Assembly: GCA_942159475.1 (NCBI GenBank)
Contig: OW804095.1
Location: 67,794,773-67,858,772 of the forward strand
DNA: 64,000 bases
Direction of reading: 5' to 3'
Source: Sthenelais limicola
Taxonomy: Eukaryota; Annelida; Polychaeta; Phyllodocida; Sigalionidae
Shown here: positions 10,334 through 22,554 of the stretch, piece after piece
How positions within the stretch are numbered: position 1 is the first letter of the stretch
Layout of the letters: each line of letters opens with the position of its first letter
Program-made: the position numbers and the translations under genes
Notes under the pieces: generated by a model
Databases searched by the model: none
Told to the model about the DNA's origin: nothing
Seen by the model: the letters and a program-made list of their open reading frames with translations, nothing else

Positions 10334-11406
10334 TCGGGATCTGCAAAGGTGTGATCGGGACCAAGGAAGGAGAATGACCTTGACCGTCAGTGTTAGGTTT
10401 AGGCCGTGTTGTTTGTCCCTGTAAGATGAGTTTTAGTGAGGGGTAAAGAAGGGAGAGTGGCATTGTAGGAATGATCTGTGAGTAATAATGGATTAGATTC
10501 TTGGTCTTAAAAGGGCATCTAAAGAGATGCCAGGGGAACATTGTAACCGAACCAGAATTGCATGGATTAATGAAACATAAAACGGAATTCTACTGTGACA
10601 GAATATATGATAATTCTGTCTACCATTTCAATTAGGATCCAGATGGACCCACGTTTTCTTTTAGTGCGTGAAGAAATAGTCAATATTTTTTAGGGATTTT
10701 ACTAGACTCAACTTTAAAAGAAAATGGGGGACCTCACCACATAAACAAAAAGACTCATTTGCTATTAGGGGATACAGGATCGAGGGCAGTTTAGGAGGCG
10801 GTATTGCGTGACAGATAGGATTGATGAATCCTTTTCCAGGTCAGGGTTGAAACAAGAGTTTGATGCCCGAGTTGTCCGGATAAGCACAACTAGTTAGTTT
10901 AAAGCGCGCATCGTTTCTCAAGCAACATCGATAAAGAATGACAAGATGCGTTTTAGGCGTTTCCTCTTCTTTCTTTAGCTACCTTTCCTATCGCTGAGAC
11001 GTTCCATCACTCTGTTCAGAGTGAGTGCTCACACTTAGATAACGATTTTGAAACAGAATTGAAGATGCCAAGTACTTTGAGAAACAACGAGCTGGCTATG
11101 ATTTTTGCTTGTCTTCAATCATTGTCTGGCAGTTTACTTATGTACGCAGCACGCGCTTTACTTGATATACTTGTTCAATGGACACATTTTAAATAAACCT
11201 ATCAAACAAAATAAATAAGTATGGGCACATTGTCGACACAACAGTGAATACTGTGAAAGGTAACAGGTTTTTTAAAGTCAATTATAAGCCCATTCTATCG
11301 GATTAGTCCTGTCATACGACACCATTGTCCATGCTGCTAGCTTTTACTCCTGACCCAGATCATCCCCTTCCAGACAACCGGAAATGCATCATCTGGACAC
11401 CGAGAG
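10334..11406. other. Noncoding stretch
   Basis: No gene recognised. The 121-codon minus frame at 10176-10541 overlaps the promoter-like island and has no family signature. Confidence 0.6.
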
Positions 11407-11475
11407 TGACTCAGAGCATATGTCCACATGACCTCCCAACGTCGTCAACATAATGACGTGCACACAACGTCATTA
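11407..11475. promoter_or_regulatory. AP-1 site and inverted CRE half-site pair
   Basis: TGACTCA (11407-11413) is a consensus AP-1 site. TAATGACGT (11451-11459) and ACGTCATTA (11467-11475) form a perfect 9 bp inverted repeat with a 7 nt loop, each arm carrying a CRE half-site (TGACGT). An ETS-like CCGGAAAT lies about 25 bp upstream of the AP-1 site. This is plausibly an inducible enhancer or promoter; no first exon is seen. Confidence 0.3.
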
Positions 11476-13743
11476 GTAGGGTACACATTGTCACATGAAA
11501 CCCACTCGGCCCGACCCGAATAGAGTCCTCTTAGGGCAAGTATAACCGTTTCCATGCAGGGTTCAGTAATATAGCGGGGGTATATTCTTTGGACTGGCTT
11601 AAATACCCATACCCACTCTCACATCCGAAAAAGAAAAATGCCTGGTCATTCAGAAGAAACCTATTCTAAAATACCATTAACCGATGAAGTATTGATGAAT
11701 CAGATATTTATAATTGAATGGACTTTCTCTTATAAGAGCGTAATGAATGCACATAGGTTAATGAATTCTTTTCGGCAAGTGGCAAATCTTTCCTCGTGTC
11801 ATTTTTCTTACAGGGAATGAACAAGGCATATAGATGACATAAATATTAATGCATCTGTCAAGTCTTTGTAAAACCTACTCTAGTTTTGGTTACTGCAGAA
11901 AGAAATCAGTAATGAACAACACAATAAAAATGCCCATACACAAGATAGCAGAAGACAGACAAACAAAACAAAAGGCATTTTCTAGAAATCTATGAATATG
12001 CTCCTGCAACACATCATTAGCAAGGAGGGCACAGGGGGAAAAACAATCGGAGAAAGATATTTGCCAGATATTTCGGATAAGGAGCATTAGACACATTTTC
12101 ATCCAGTTATTCTCTCGCTTTGTCTAGAGAGGCAAAACAGGGAAAGCCAACATCTGCGAATTCCTGGAGTCATCCACACATGCACATTCAATTTGGGGAA
12201 AATCTAAGTTGCTGACTGAAAATATAGCTTTCGTGGGGCTCGTTTCCATTTAATATTTTCCCTATTTTTCTGTCCAAGGACTTGTGGGGAGAATATCTCC
12301 AGAACACCTGCCTCCGACCGGAAGTACAGTGCGCCGCCGCACGAGCGACTAATTCACTATTCTAGATGTAATCCCCATATTGTTTGATCACATCCACCTA
12401 GTGACAATAATACGCGCTATTAATTGCCAAAACAATGGATCGTTAAATCAGCATTCAACACGCCCCTAGTGGCATATAAAGACACTGCATTTATCATGAG
12501 GCTAAAACCAGCATATAGTTGCGCGCGCGCGCGCTAATCACTTCCCTATTGTTGACGTGTTATTCAGACGCCTGGTTTTAAATAAGACCTCTAATCTTCC
12601 TGAATAATCGAACTAATGGCGACTGTTTTCAAAGCCCTAGTGCCCATTAATCTAGATTTTACCTGAACTGTCATAATTGGGGAAGAAAGACATATCGATC
12701 CATCGTTTCCAGTCATGTTTATGCATTCGCATTTAGAGTGATAGGAAGAATGAATGATATAGTGGCCGTGGCAAAGTACACACAATCAAAATATTGACAT
12801 AGGACGGGAACAGGGGTTCATAAGAATGGTAGTAAGTGAAAAAAGGTAAGGAGACCTAAACCGGAACCTAAAGCAAGGCAAATGGAAACTGTTCAGATAT
12901 GGAACATATAATGAAGCCAGCAATAGGAGGAATGGTGGATAATGTTACAGACTCAGACAGAGAGAAGGCATTCATAATAATGATAAAACATAACAATAAT
13001 TATGTTATATCCTAAATTAAATTAAGTTAAATTCCAAATGGATAAAGCCTATCATGGCACTAAAAATGGTTGTAAGAGGATTGCAGTGCATTACCTTAAT
13101 CCTAAGTAAATTTAGAATGCTTCTCTCAATTGAATTAGACAACGTACGGTATACTATTTTCGTAATGACTGCTGTGGAAATAAGAAACATCCTTGCCATG
13201 CTGAAGATGAATACTGGTCATATATTAAAAGGTAAAAGATATATAATTGATGAGAGGGGAACTAATCTTGCTCAATTTTCCTAATTGTGATGCGATCCTT
13301 TCGATTTGAGGGGTTGTGGCACAAATTCTTTTTCACTAAAAAGAAATAAAAAAAATCAGGGATTCTGGGTCACGATGGGTGGCAATTATTTTCCATCCAC
13401 TAACTAATTGGGGACCAGCGGCCAGTGACTTATTGGGCGCTGTGTCTCAAATTCCAATGGCATTTGCAGTGAAATACCACGAACTTGTGCAACTCCGAAG
13501 CTTACTTCGACAAAAGTGTTTTCAAATCCAAATTGATATGGTGATTTTTTTCATCATGAATCTGTACAGGTTTCGCTTTGTAGAAGGAGGAAGCATGCCT
13601 TTTTGCGGCATAGGCGTACACACATGTACATGAAAATAGTAGAAATTGAGATTTTTCATCGACACGATATGAAACAAATTTGGCTGTATGATGATAATTG
13701 AACAGTTAGAATCAGTTTTGCAGCCCTTGAACCAATGAAGAGC
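11476..13743. other. Noncoding stretch
   Basis: No gene recognised. An isolated strong ETS-type site (ACCGGAAGT) lies near 12319. The (GC)7 tract at 12521-12534 is listed separately. Confidence 0.6.
12521..12534. repeat. (GC)7 tract
   Basis: Fourteen bases of alternating GC, a sequence type able to adopt Z-DNA. It stands out in AT-rich surroundings. Confidence 0.9.
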
Positions 13744-13811
13744 GGGAAGAGAGAGAGGGGGGGGGGCAGAGAAAAAAAAGAGAGAGAGAGAGGGACAGGA
13801 AAAGAGAGAGA

Positions 13812-13848
<37 letters not shown>
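13744..13848. repeat. 105 nt purine tract with (AG)14
   Basis: Only two pyrimidines (13767 and 13796) interrupt 105 purines. The tract includes a 10 nt G run (13757-13766), an A8 run and a pure (AG)14 block at 13821-13848. Long polypurine tracts with mirror symmetry can form triplex (H-) DNA. The Ser/Leu-rich minus-strand open frames here (13522-13890 and 13656-13868) are translations of this repeat, not genes. Confidence 0.9.
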
Positions 13849-13849
<1 letters not shown>

Positions 13850-16010
13850 AGAAAAACGCAGATGACATTTATCCCTAATTGCTTAACCAAGTATACACAA
13901 GCATACTACCACGCCGGGTTGGGCCTGCTTGCTAGGGCACAACCACTTCCGCAGAGTGGCCGGATGATGAGGACCATCTGTAGCGGGCCCGCTATTGTTC
14001 TAGGCACTAATTAATTACCCAGAATGCCCTTCACACAGCCTCGTTCCCGCGCCCGAAGTGGTCCTAATGGAGGGCATAAAATTAAGCGCCACGATACGGG
14101 GGCTGGGAGAAATCTAGGCAGAGGACGGAGAAACGGTCAGTTCTGCATGTGGCCTACAGCTCCTATAGGTTCACTGGCTAGGGTTGAGTAAAATTGGATG
14201 GCAAAGAGGGGGGGGGGGGGGGCATAGGCGGGATGGGTTGCTGGGTCCAATACATCATTGACTCTTTACCGTCGCACTATGCTGACTCACCGAAATGTTC
14301 TAGGTCACGTTATGGCAAATGGTCAACTAGTAACAAGATATGTAATAATATGTGATGTGTTGCAGGAAAATGAGTCACAAGTAGCAAAATTAATATTTTG
14401 TCATTTATTCTCGAGATTGTGTTGGAACGTTTTGGATTTTTTTTTGTATCTATAGTCTTTGAAGTGGCATGAATCAATGTACTAAATTTCAAGACAGTGT
14501 ATTAAATAAATACATGCATTTCTAAGGTTATTCTATTGTGTATATTTAGCTAGTTTACTAGTAATTGTCCATTTTCCTGAAACACAAACACACATATTAT
14601 ATATATATATATAATCCCCGCCCCCTCCCCGCCTCAGATATTTATTCCGTTGGTAGAGTCGCTATATGTTGAATATAATGTTGCTGACGCAATTCATGAT
14701 TTCTGCTCTGTAAACACTACCAGTCATATACGTCTTGGTCATCACAGTTTTGGCATGGATATACATTTTGGAAGGAATATGATGGTTTGCGTAGGAAGCA
14801 ACCAATACATATACTTCCCCACCCACACATTCCATTAGATCTTTTTCATCGCCTTACAAACTATGATATCCTATTAGAATAAACCCATTTCATGAAGCGA
14901 GAGCTCACGACTAGAAGCAACATTTTCAGCATGGCATATTCTCAATTTGACCGAAGGGAGAGATGAGACAGGCACAGTTAATTTCCCCATCGTGACCTTA
15001 TTTTAATTTATCACCTGGAAGTTTTCTTTGGAGAGGTTTCATCGGGACTTGGCAGTCTCTTCATCCCCCATCAGTCACGGAAGGCCTAGAAGTGATGGAA
15101 ACAGGCCTTGGCTAATATATTTAAAAGGCCCGTTAGGCTAGTCAAAGAGACGGACACAAAACCATTCATTCTGTCCGATGACCATCAACATGCGTCAGTT
15201 CGGGTCCCGATAATAGTTCCCATTTCCTAGTACTACTTGCATGCGTATACAACTAACGTGCGGGTATTTCTGTGTAGATTATGTTCACTTACGGTACATC
15301 ATTTTGAAATAACCTTGGCAAGGTGCATAGACAGAAACAATGATGTTAAATTACCAGTATTGACCAGTGTCATTTAGGACAAATAGAGTTGTTACATAGT
15401 GTTGCCTTTTTTTTAATTCCACATTTGTATACAGCAAGACATGATTATTCGTCAAGACCAGAGCTCACGGGTAATTACTGAGCTTACTGATAATCATTTC
15501 TCCACATGAATAGTGTATCCCCTGTCACTGAAATGAAGAGACTTGGTTAAAGGGCCGCATCATACTAAGTTTAAGAATGATCAAATCTCGACTATTATAA
15601 ACCACTTGGGGACAGATCCCGAAGATGGAACATCAGCATATGATTGTCAATACCGAAGCCTTCCCGAAATCAAGAAGTTAGAACAATCTACTATATTGGG
15701 ATATTAGGAACCTGTTTTGGATAGGGATTGGGGACAATTATAAAACCGCAGCTGTGTCCTTAATCCTTAAAATCCGAATCAATGGCCTCTACCATACCTG
15801 GCCTTAACATAACGCTTCTATTCTCTTTTGAAAAAAGTAAACCTTTCTTCTCCTTGGAAACGATTCAATCAGTTTTGTAAGGAATGGAACACAGTTGCCA
15901 ATCCTAGTGAGCTGCCAGTCGTTGATTTGCATCATCGGGTGCCAACTGTGATCGATCCTCATAGTTTGTATTGATAGTGAAGGGTGTGGTGGGGGCGGGG
16001 GTTGTTAAGC
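13849..16010. other. Noncoding, with GC-rich patch 13.9-14.1 kb
   Basis: No gene recognised. The 13908-14120 patch is GC-rich and contains the palindrome AGCGGGCCCGCT, ATTAATTA and CCCAGAATGCCC, so a cryptic regulatory element is possible. The rest is ordinary AT-rich DNA with an AT tract near 14594-14614. Confidence 0.5.
14208..14222. repeat. G15 homopolymer
   Basis: Fifteen consecutive G on the plus strand. Confidence 0.9.
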
Positions 16011-16060
16011 AGTGAGAGAGAGAAAGAGAGAGGGTGAAGAGAAAGAAATGGAGGAAGGAG
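16011..16060. repeat. GA-rich purine tract
   Basis: About 50 bases of nearly pure purine (GAGAGAGAGA, GAAAGAGAGAGGG, then GAAGAGAAAGAAATGGAGG) broken by a few T. A degenerate GA microsatellite. Confidence 0.75.
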
Positions 16061-19000
16061 TCCAAGTGCCATCACCTGGTCCCTCTCCCAGGTACCCGAG
16101 GGAGCGCAGGTAGTACTTCCGGTCTCTTTGATTTTAGCCCTTGGTAAGTGGGGTTGCTTTAGGAAATGCGCTACTATCACAAACCCTTACGACAGTTAGG
16201 TTTTATGGGCACTGTTCTGTGAACTACACTATCGTAATTGCTTGCATGGGCTGTTGTTATTTAGCTTTATCTCACCGTAGCATAACACACTTGGCGCCTA
16301 CTGTATTAAGTGAAAGAGACGTTATTCTTCTAAATCAAATTTATTATTCCCCTTCGCTGTCAATGAACACAGCAAACTGGCCCGTAGAGACGATTTCGAT
16401 TAGTCATGAACGAGTAATGGCTCTTGATATATTATTCTCACAAGATTGAAGTTCTGAAACAAGGGGAAACCTGATAAGTTTGAATTTTATGTCATTCAAA
16501 GTGGCCATCGCCTAACCACCATTGTGGATGTGAATAAATGTGTTTTCTGGTGCTCAAAGTCGACGTCATGATAACCCCGCGGATAAAGCTTGTTAATGTA
16601 ACTATAACAATGTTTAGACTCGTGTTACAAAACCTTTATAAATTCCATAAGGACCGCTGGCAATAGGATGTAGATATAATAATGATCTCATCTAAATGCC
16701 GCCTTTGCGTTTTTATTATTTCAGATGTAGGACTTCAGAGTAGTTGTTTCAAGTACTTTTGTCCTTTATGTCCTTTGTAAAAGAATTGTTTTGAAATGCA
16801 TTCACATGGACTGGAAAATAAGAGAGTTTATCCTGCTCTGTAATGCATTTCGCCCTTTGAGGGCTCCAGTTGTTTGATATTTTAAGTGCCAGTTATATAT
16901 ACTGAAAGCAATCTTTGTATGTACCAGGTATACATATACATATAAATAGATAGATAGACACTATGAAATGTATTTAAACAAGTAATCTTAGTAATCTTAG
17001 ATGAATATTTGATATTCCTATATATCTGTCTGCATGACAAGTTGGAAGATCCTTTTCACACAACAGTTTGTGAAGGGGGTGAAAGGACGAGTTTTCTGAA
17101 TATAGCTTTCTCAAAGATTTTAATTGAGTGCTCTGGTTCAAATGGCCTCATACAGGGACAATCAAAATAATGATATGATAAAACTATAACGTACTTGCTA
17201 TCATAATGTACAATTTCAAGATTTGCAATATACACATGATTAAATATTTCTATTTGAGATGGCAATTAATACGCTATGCACTGGTACCCTGGACCTGGAA
17301 AACAAACCCCAAAGGCAATATAATGTATGTCAAGACATTCAAGCAACGGTGGTAAATTTATTACGAACTTGACGCCTATAATCTTTTCGGTATTTATAAG
17401 CGGTGATTTATTTATCTATGCAAATAGCCAATGGACAGTTTGGCTATTGGAAAATGTAGGAGACAAAGTCTAGGTGCCACTGTACTGTCTAACCAGTTAT
17501 ATCTGATAATAGATCAGTCAGGTATAGGACTTATATGTTAAGGCCCTGTGTCTTAAGCTTGAGCAGCGGGGTTATATCAAAGGTATTTAAGCACCTATTG
17601 GCTGCATATAACAACTCGACTCCATCCTTTCCACTTAAAGTGTCTCAGATCTAAAGCACCGGCAAGCTGGCAAACAACACAGTGGGTGTGATTGGAGGCG
17701 TGGCTAATGAGGGGGCGTGGCCGTCGCGGGGGATAGGGCGTGGTTGAGTGGTAATGAAGACCCATAGTTGTAAGCGAGTAGCAGGTTATTAAATGGTACT
17801 TTATATGCAAATGATATCCTTAGTGTAGGAGGTGTAGGATGGGAGAAGGTCGGGGAGGGGCCGTGTGAGGGGTAGGGCGGGGATCAGTGGCTTGAGGAAC
17901 AAGTGCCTTAAGGCAGTTTCCTTACATTCAAATTTACCTTGAGGTAAAGATCCTGACTTTAAATGGAAAACAGCTGTGAGGCCTTGATTGGAACTCCTTA
18001 GACTAAGAAGTGATTTATGTGAGATTCGGGACCTAGATCGAGCCCTTAGGTATGGTCACTTTATTTTAGACTGTCAATCATACCCCAAAACACGTCCGGT
18101 TGTCGTTGATTGAGGTCTCTATTATAGCCCTCGTAAATCTAGGTCTCGTTTTAGCTGCTGACCTCTAGTAGTGGTCATTAGTATATTTGTATTTGGAATA
18201 AGACAGGTAGTTTAGAGACTTTCCTCATTTAGTTTACCTTGGCATATTATATATAGGTGAGTATTTCTAGGTTTGCCATAACTCTTTAGGGTCATGTCTT
18301 CATGAAGAATGAGTCACAACGTTGTTACCTTTATATATAAAACAGCCAATCATCCCACCAGTGAAGAAGAATCCGGGTTCTTCCTTAATTGTATATCTTC
18401 CGTATTGTATTGATTCACCACCAGCAGAATTGTTTAGTGTAAGTCCATCTACTCAGGCAACCAGGCATGTCATTGTGTTAGTGGGGCTATAGGCATAGTA
18501 TACTGCGCTCCTCTTATCATTTGACTACAATTTGACAAAACCCGAAGATTATTGGGTGGAAAATTGTAAAACGATCATAGGATTAGGGAGTAGTCGATCG
18601 CTAGAGGTATTGGAGCACACAACAGGGTCAGGTAAAATTATAAGGTGTATGAAAGGGTTCTTAAAGTAACCATTCTGAGAGGTAAATTGACTGAAATAAT
18701 ACTTGGAGAATTTCACACGTCCCTGAAGGAAACAAACTGCACCCTTTGCCCTTATAGTCCAGGAAGACAGGATTTAAACCCCATATACCTGGGTAGTCTT
18801 CCTTTATTTCTGCATATTCCGTCCACACCCAATATACTGGTCATCGAACGTTTCGCATACTGTGTTACTAGGTTTCGTTATGAACTAAATGGCTTCATTT
18901 AATATTCCTAAAATGTGTGCACATTATATATATATTCTTTTAGCTCTCTGGAACTCTCGGAGGATGAGGTAAATATACCTTTGTTTAAGCAAAATAAAAC

Positions 19001-21605
19001 ATCATGAAGTAACAAAGTATCAGTAATTTGATTTCTAAGGATGGGTAAGATGCAGCTATGCTAGGTGGAGTTCTTTGAAAGGTATTCTGTAACAAGCGAG
19101 AATCATTATGATAGTATACCAAGGATATCGGAAACATCTTCTCAACTGTTAATCAACATACAACCATTTCACCATGGGGAACCAACCAATAACCCTTTTC
19201 TCTAAATCATATTGGTCTCCGCCCCGTAAAGTGCAACACACGTAACATAATTGGAGGATACACATGGATGACCTTTATAAGAATATATTTAATTAGTTGG
19301 GTTAATAAATTACGTTGGTATTCAAGGGTATGGTGGGCTAACGCAAAACCATAAATCACACATTTGTATGTGATCATAGCCATTTCGTGTAACCGAACTG
19401 GATTATTGCAAAGCCCTTCAAGTGTGTCTAAAATTGCTATTGTTGGGAGAAACCATTTCAAAGCCGGGTGACAAGTAAGAATTTATTCCTTGCATAATAT
19501 CTAAGAAATAAATCAGAAGGTTTGCCTCTCAATGCCTGAGGTAATGTGCTCTAAATAACCAGTTTAGCACATGTTATGGACGAATCGAAAGTTTTCAAAT
19601 ATTTTCAGGTATAATTAATAGTCGAAAGTCTCTACCCCTTTCATATTCGCGTTAGTCAAATATATTTCAATACTTTGTCATAGGATTTCCATCTCGCCGG
19701 AATTTATGTGTCAATAAACAGGGCTGTGTCGATATTTGGAGCTTTCTATGAACCACTGTTCTAAACGGGATGTTAAAACGTTACAAAACAATGAGTGATA
19801 AAATTTGTGTTAAGCCCATGGCATTTGGCTGTCTAGAAAGTACGAGAGCCGGGCCAAGTTCGACAAGAATAGGAGAATGAGTTTCAGCGCCAGGCCGATT
19901 CTGACACACCGTCTGACCTTTATTTATCTCTTGGATCTCCAGGGTTAGCGTGGACATGGATTGGCAAAGAGCTAGGTGGTAAGGGAGCTGGGGTGAAATG
20001 CGAGGGTGATTGATTAAGGAAGATGGAAAGGAGAGGGTATTATTAGTCAAGGAATGAAAAAGAAAATAAGTGGAGAAAGATTATAAGAAGAGAAACTCTT
20101 TAAATCGGAGTAAGAGAACATATATAGACAGAATGGTTTACTCTATCTATTTCAGTTATATAACTCCTTATACTCGAACATTAAACTGTACGCTGTGATT
20201 TAGATGACTTTGTATTAATAAATAATTGAAAGGTATACAATTGCAAAGAAGCATTTATTGTCGAATGCATGCATGTGTGGGGCCAGAATAGAATCTAAAT
20301 GCTAGATTTATTGATAGAAATAGTTTATTTTGATTTAATTTGATTAATTTAAAGCACTTATATTGCTCCCTCGTGGACAATGAAGATGCAATTATATATA
20401 TCTAATACACACATTAACCTTGCCAAGTATTACAGTAGAATGAAAGATCCAACAATTGACTTAGAAATAGCGACAAGTAGCTAGAAAGTGGGGGGCAAGG
20501 GAAAGAGCCAGATGAATATGGAGTGGCTTGCCACAAATCTTTCGACGATTAGAAAAAGTGATGGATACTAAAAAGTCATGAAAGAGTGCGGTTAAGTGAA
20601 AATAGCATTAGTTTAGATGGAATATACGAGGAAGTACAGCCAACCAAATAATAGATGGCTGTGAGATGGTCTCTTGCCATAAATCTGTGTGAATAGTAGA
20701 AGTCAGTCCATTTGGAAAGGAGTCTAAGTCATTACCAGTTGTCTTCTAGATCATTCTTTATGTTCCTCACCAGATTTCCAGCTTCTTAAGTCATGAACGC
20801 CTGGAAAAGCTAATTATGGGCCAATTGATAACATAAATATTGTATACATATACTTGACTGATGGTCCCCTACTGCCTGCTCGTTTCTCAGAAAGCCATTC
20901 TCAGTGGGTTCTCATGACAAAATCGCATGTGAACATCGCCCTCGCTGAAATCACGCACAGTTTCGCGATACTACACGAGATCACGCCTAATTATCGTTCA
21001 TGCAAGTCCTAGTTAATTAATGAAGTAAAATTAATGCCATAATAATGCACGGGGCCCCGAGGCAAGCAATAATATATAAACACCGGGGGTTTGATGATAA
21101 TAACAAGGCTCCATAGGTAAAAAATAATAATAACAGCACTTCGTATAGCAAGTAACGGTTATCATCTTTTCCGCCACGAAAATAAAATTAAAAAATTGTT
21201 TCCAGAAGGTGTATGTATACATTTATATACAGCGTTCACTTTTATCTTTAGAACACATAACTTGTAGGCGTTGCTCGTAAAGTTTCCGAATTGCTATACT
21301 TGACTAATTACTTATTTCGACCGTTTTGTTACTGCATCATTCAAACAACAACAAGTCATAACGCTAACCTTTCCAGACTTTTATTGACTTTTGATGTTAT
21401 TTGCAATATTGTTCGCCGGTGGAAACATGTGTTGCTTTAAAAAAATGATTACATACATTGTTATAGGACATAGAGCGTTCAGGGAATGAGAACAAACGAC
21501 CGAAGCAAAGTATAAGTTTAAGCTTATATCAAAAGGAACAAGTCATTCCAATCTAAAACATATATCTGACTCACACAACGAGGTCTAAATTTGACTAATC
21601 TAAGA
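16061..21605. other. Noncoding stretch, 5.5 kb
   Basis: No gene recognised; the largest open frames are under 103 codons. Minor items are (GATA)3 near 16945, a duplicated AGTAATCTT near 16981-16999, and a minus-strand ATTGGCT followed by TTTTATATATAAAGG near 18330-18355 that could be a weak CCAAT/TATA promoter pair but is not compelling. Confidence 0.55.
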
Positions 21606-22554
21606 TAGGCCATCAGCTGAGCCTCAGAATATGGCTAGAAAATGATTTTCGTTCCGGATTTTGGGCACTACTTTTTGACACCAGTTTCCAATTGCTAATA
21701 CTATATATTATAATATCCCAAAAGTTCTCCATGATATTCGTGCCAGTTTTTGAGAAAATGAGCAATCAATCAGACAGTGCAAAGCCTATGGAGCTTATAG
21801 TCTGGCTTCATTTTTAATGGTAATTTTAATAGTCCATAATTTATTTGGTAAACGTTGAATTCTCGGTCCTACTAAATTTTTATGATTGATTCAAAATCTC
21901 CAGAATCTCCTGATTTCGAATCTGCCAATTTCCACTTTGTAATTTTTGAGGAATTTTAATCATTGACGTTATTTTCAGAGTTATTTGCAAAATACCTCCC
22001 GATTAATGACCTTTGACCTTGACCTTTATGAAGCATTTTGCTAATAACTCTGAAAATAATGCACTGACATCTTAGGTCAAAAGAAAACAAATTTAGGGCA
22101 CAATATTCTCTATTGATTAATATTAGTCACTTTATTCTAAATATAGAAGATAGTATTTTTTATTATTTATTTATTTAATATTTTACATTTTATTTTCCAA
22201 ACATGGAGAACTATAATTCCTCAAAAGTTAGAAAGTTAAAAATGGCAGATTCAGAATCAGAAGATTCCGGAGATTTGGAGTCAATAACAAAATCATTGGT
22301 ATGACCGAAGATTCAACATTCATCAAATAAATGATGTTCTATTAAAATGACCATTAAAATGAAGCCAGACCGTTGGCTCCATAGGCTTTGCACTGTCAGA
22401 AACAATGCCCAATTACTCAAAATCTGGCAGGAATTGCATGGAGAACTTTTGGGATATTATAATATAGGGTATTAGCAATAGGGATCTGCTACTAAAAAGT
22501 AGTGCCCAAAATCCGGAACGAAAATCACTCTTTTGGGATACAGCTGATGGCCTA
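21606..22554. mobile_element. Long fold-back (inverted-repeat) element
   Basis: The two halves are imperfect reverse complements over about 400 bp each. The outer end reads TAGGCCATCAGCTG on the left and CAGCTGATGGCCTA on the right. Matching blocks follow inward: GATTTTCGTTCCGGATTTTG, GGGCACTACTTTTT, TATTATAATATCCCAAAAG, GCAAAGCCTATGGAG and TATTTTCAGAGTTAT. Arms meet around a 41 nt loop (21994-22034). The right arm carries an extra block of about 138 bp (roughly 22066-22203) that the left lacks. Both ends read TA next to GGCC, so a TA target duplication is possible; a 3 bp AGA is the alternative. There is no coding sequence, so this is a non-autonomous fold-back or MITE-like element. Confidence 0.85.
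22007..22025 (-). promoter_or_regulatory. Three TGACCT half-sites in fold-back loop
   Basis: TGACCT occurs at 22007-22012, 22014-22019 and 22020-22025, which is AGGTCA three times on the minus strand. Spacings of 1 and 0 give a DR1 and a DR0 arrangement, as bound by some nuclear-receptor dimers. The set sits exactly in the unpaired centre of the fold-back. Binding is inference only. Confidence 0.35.

Noticed and set aside
13522..13890. Ser/Leu-rich minus-strand frames
   Set aside because: They are translations of the GA microsatellite.
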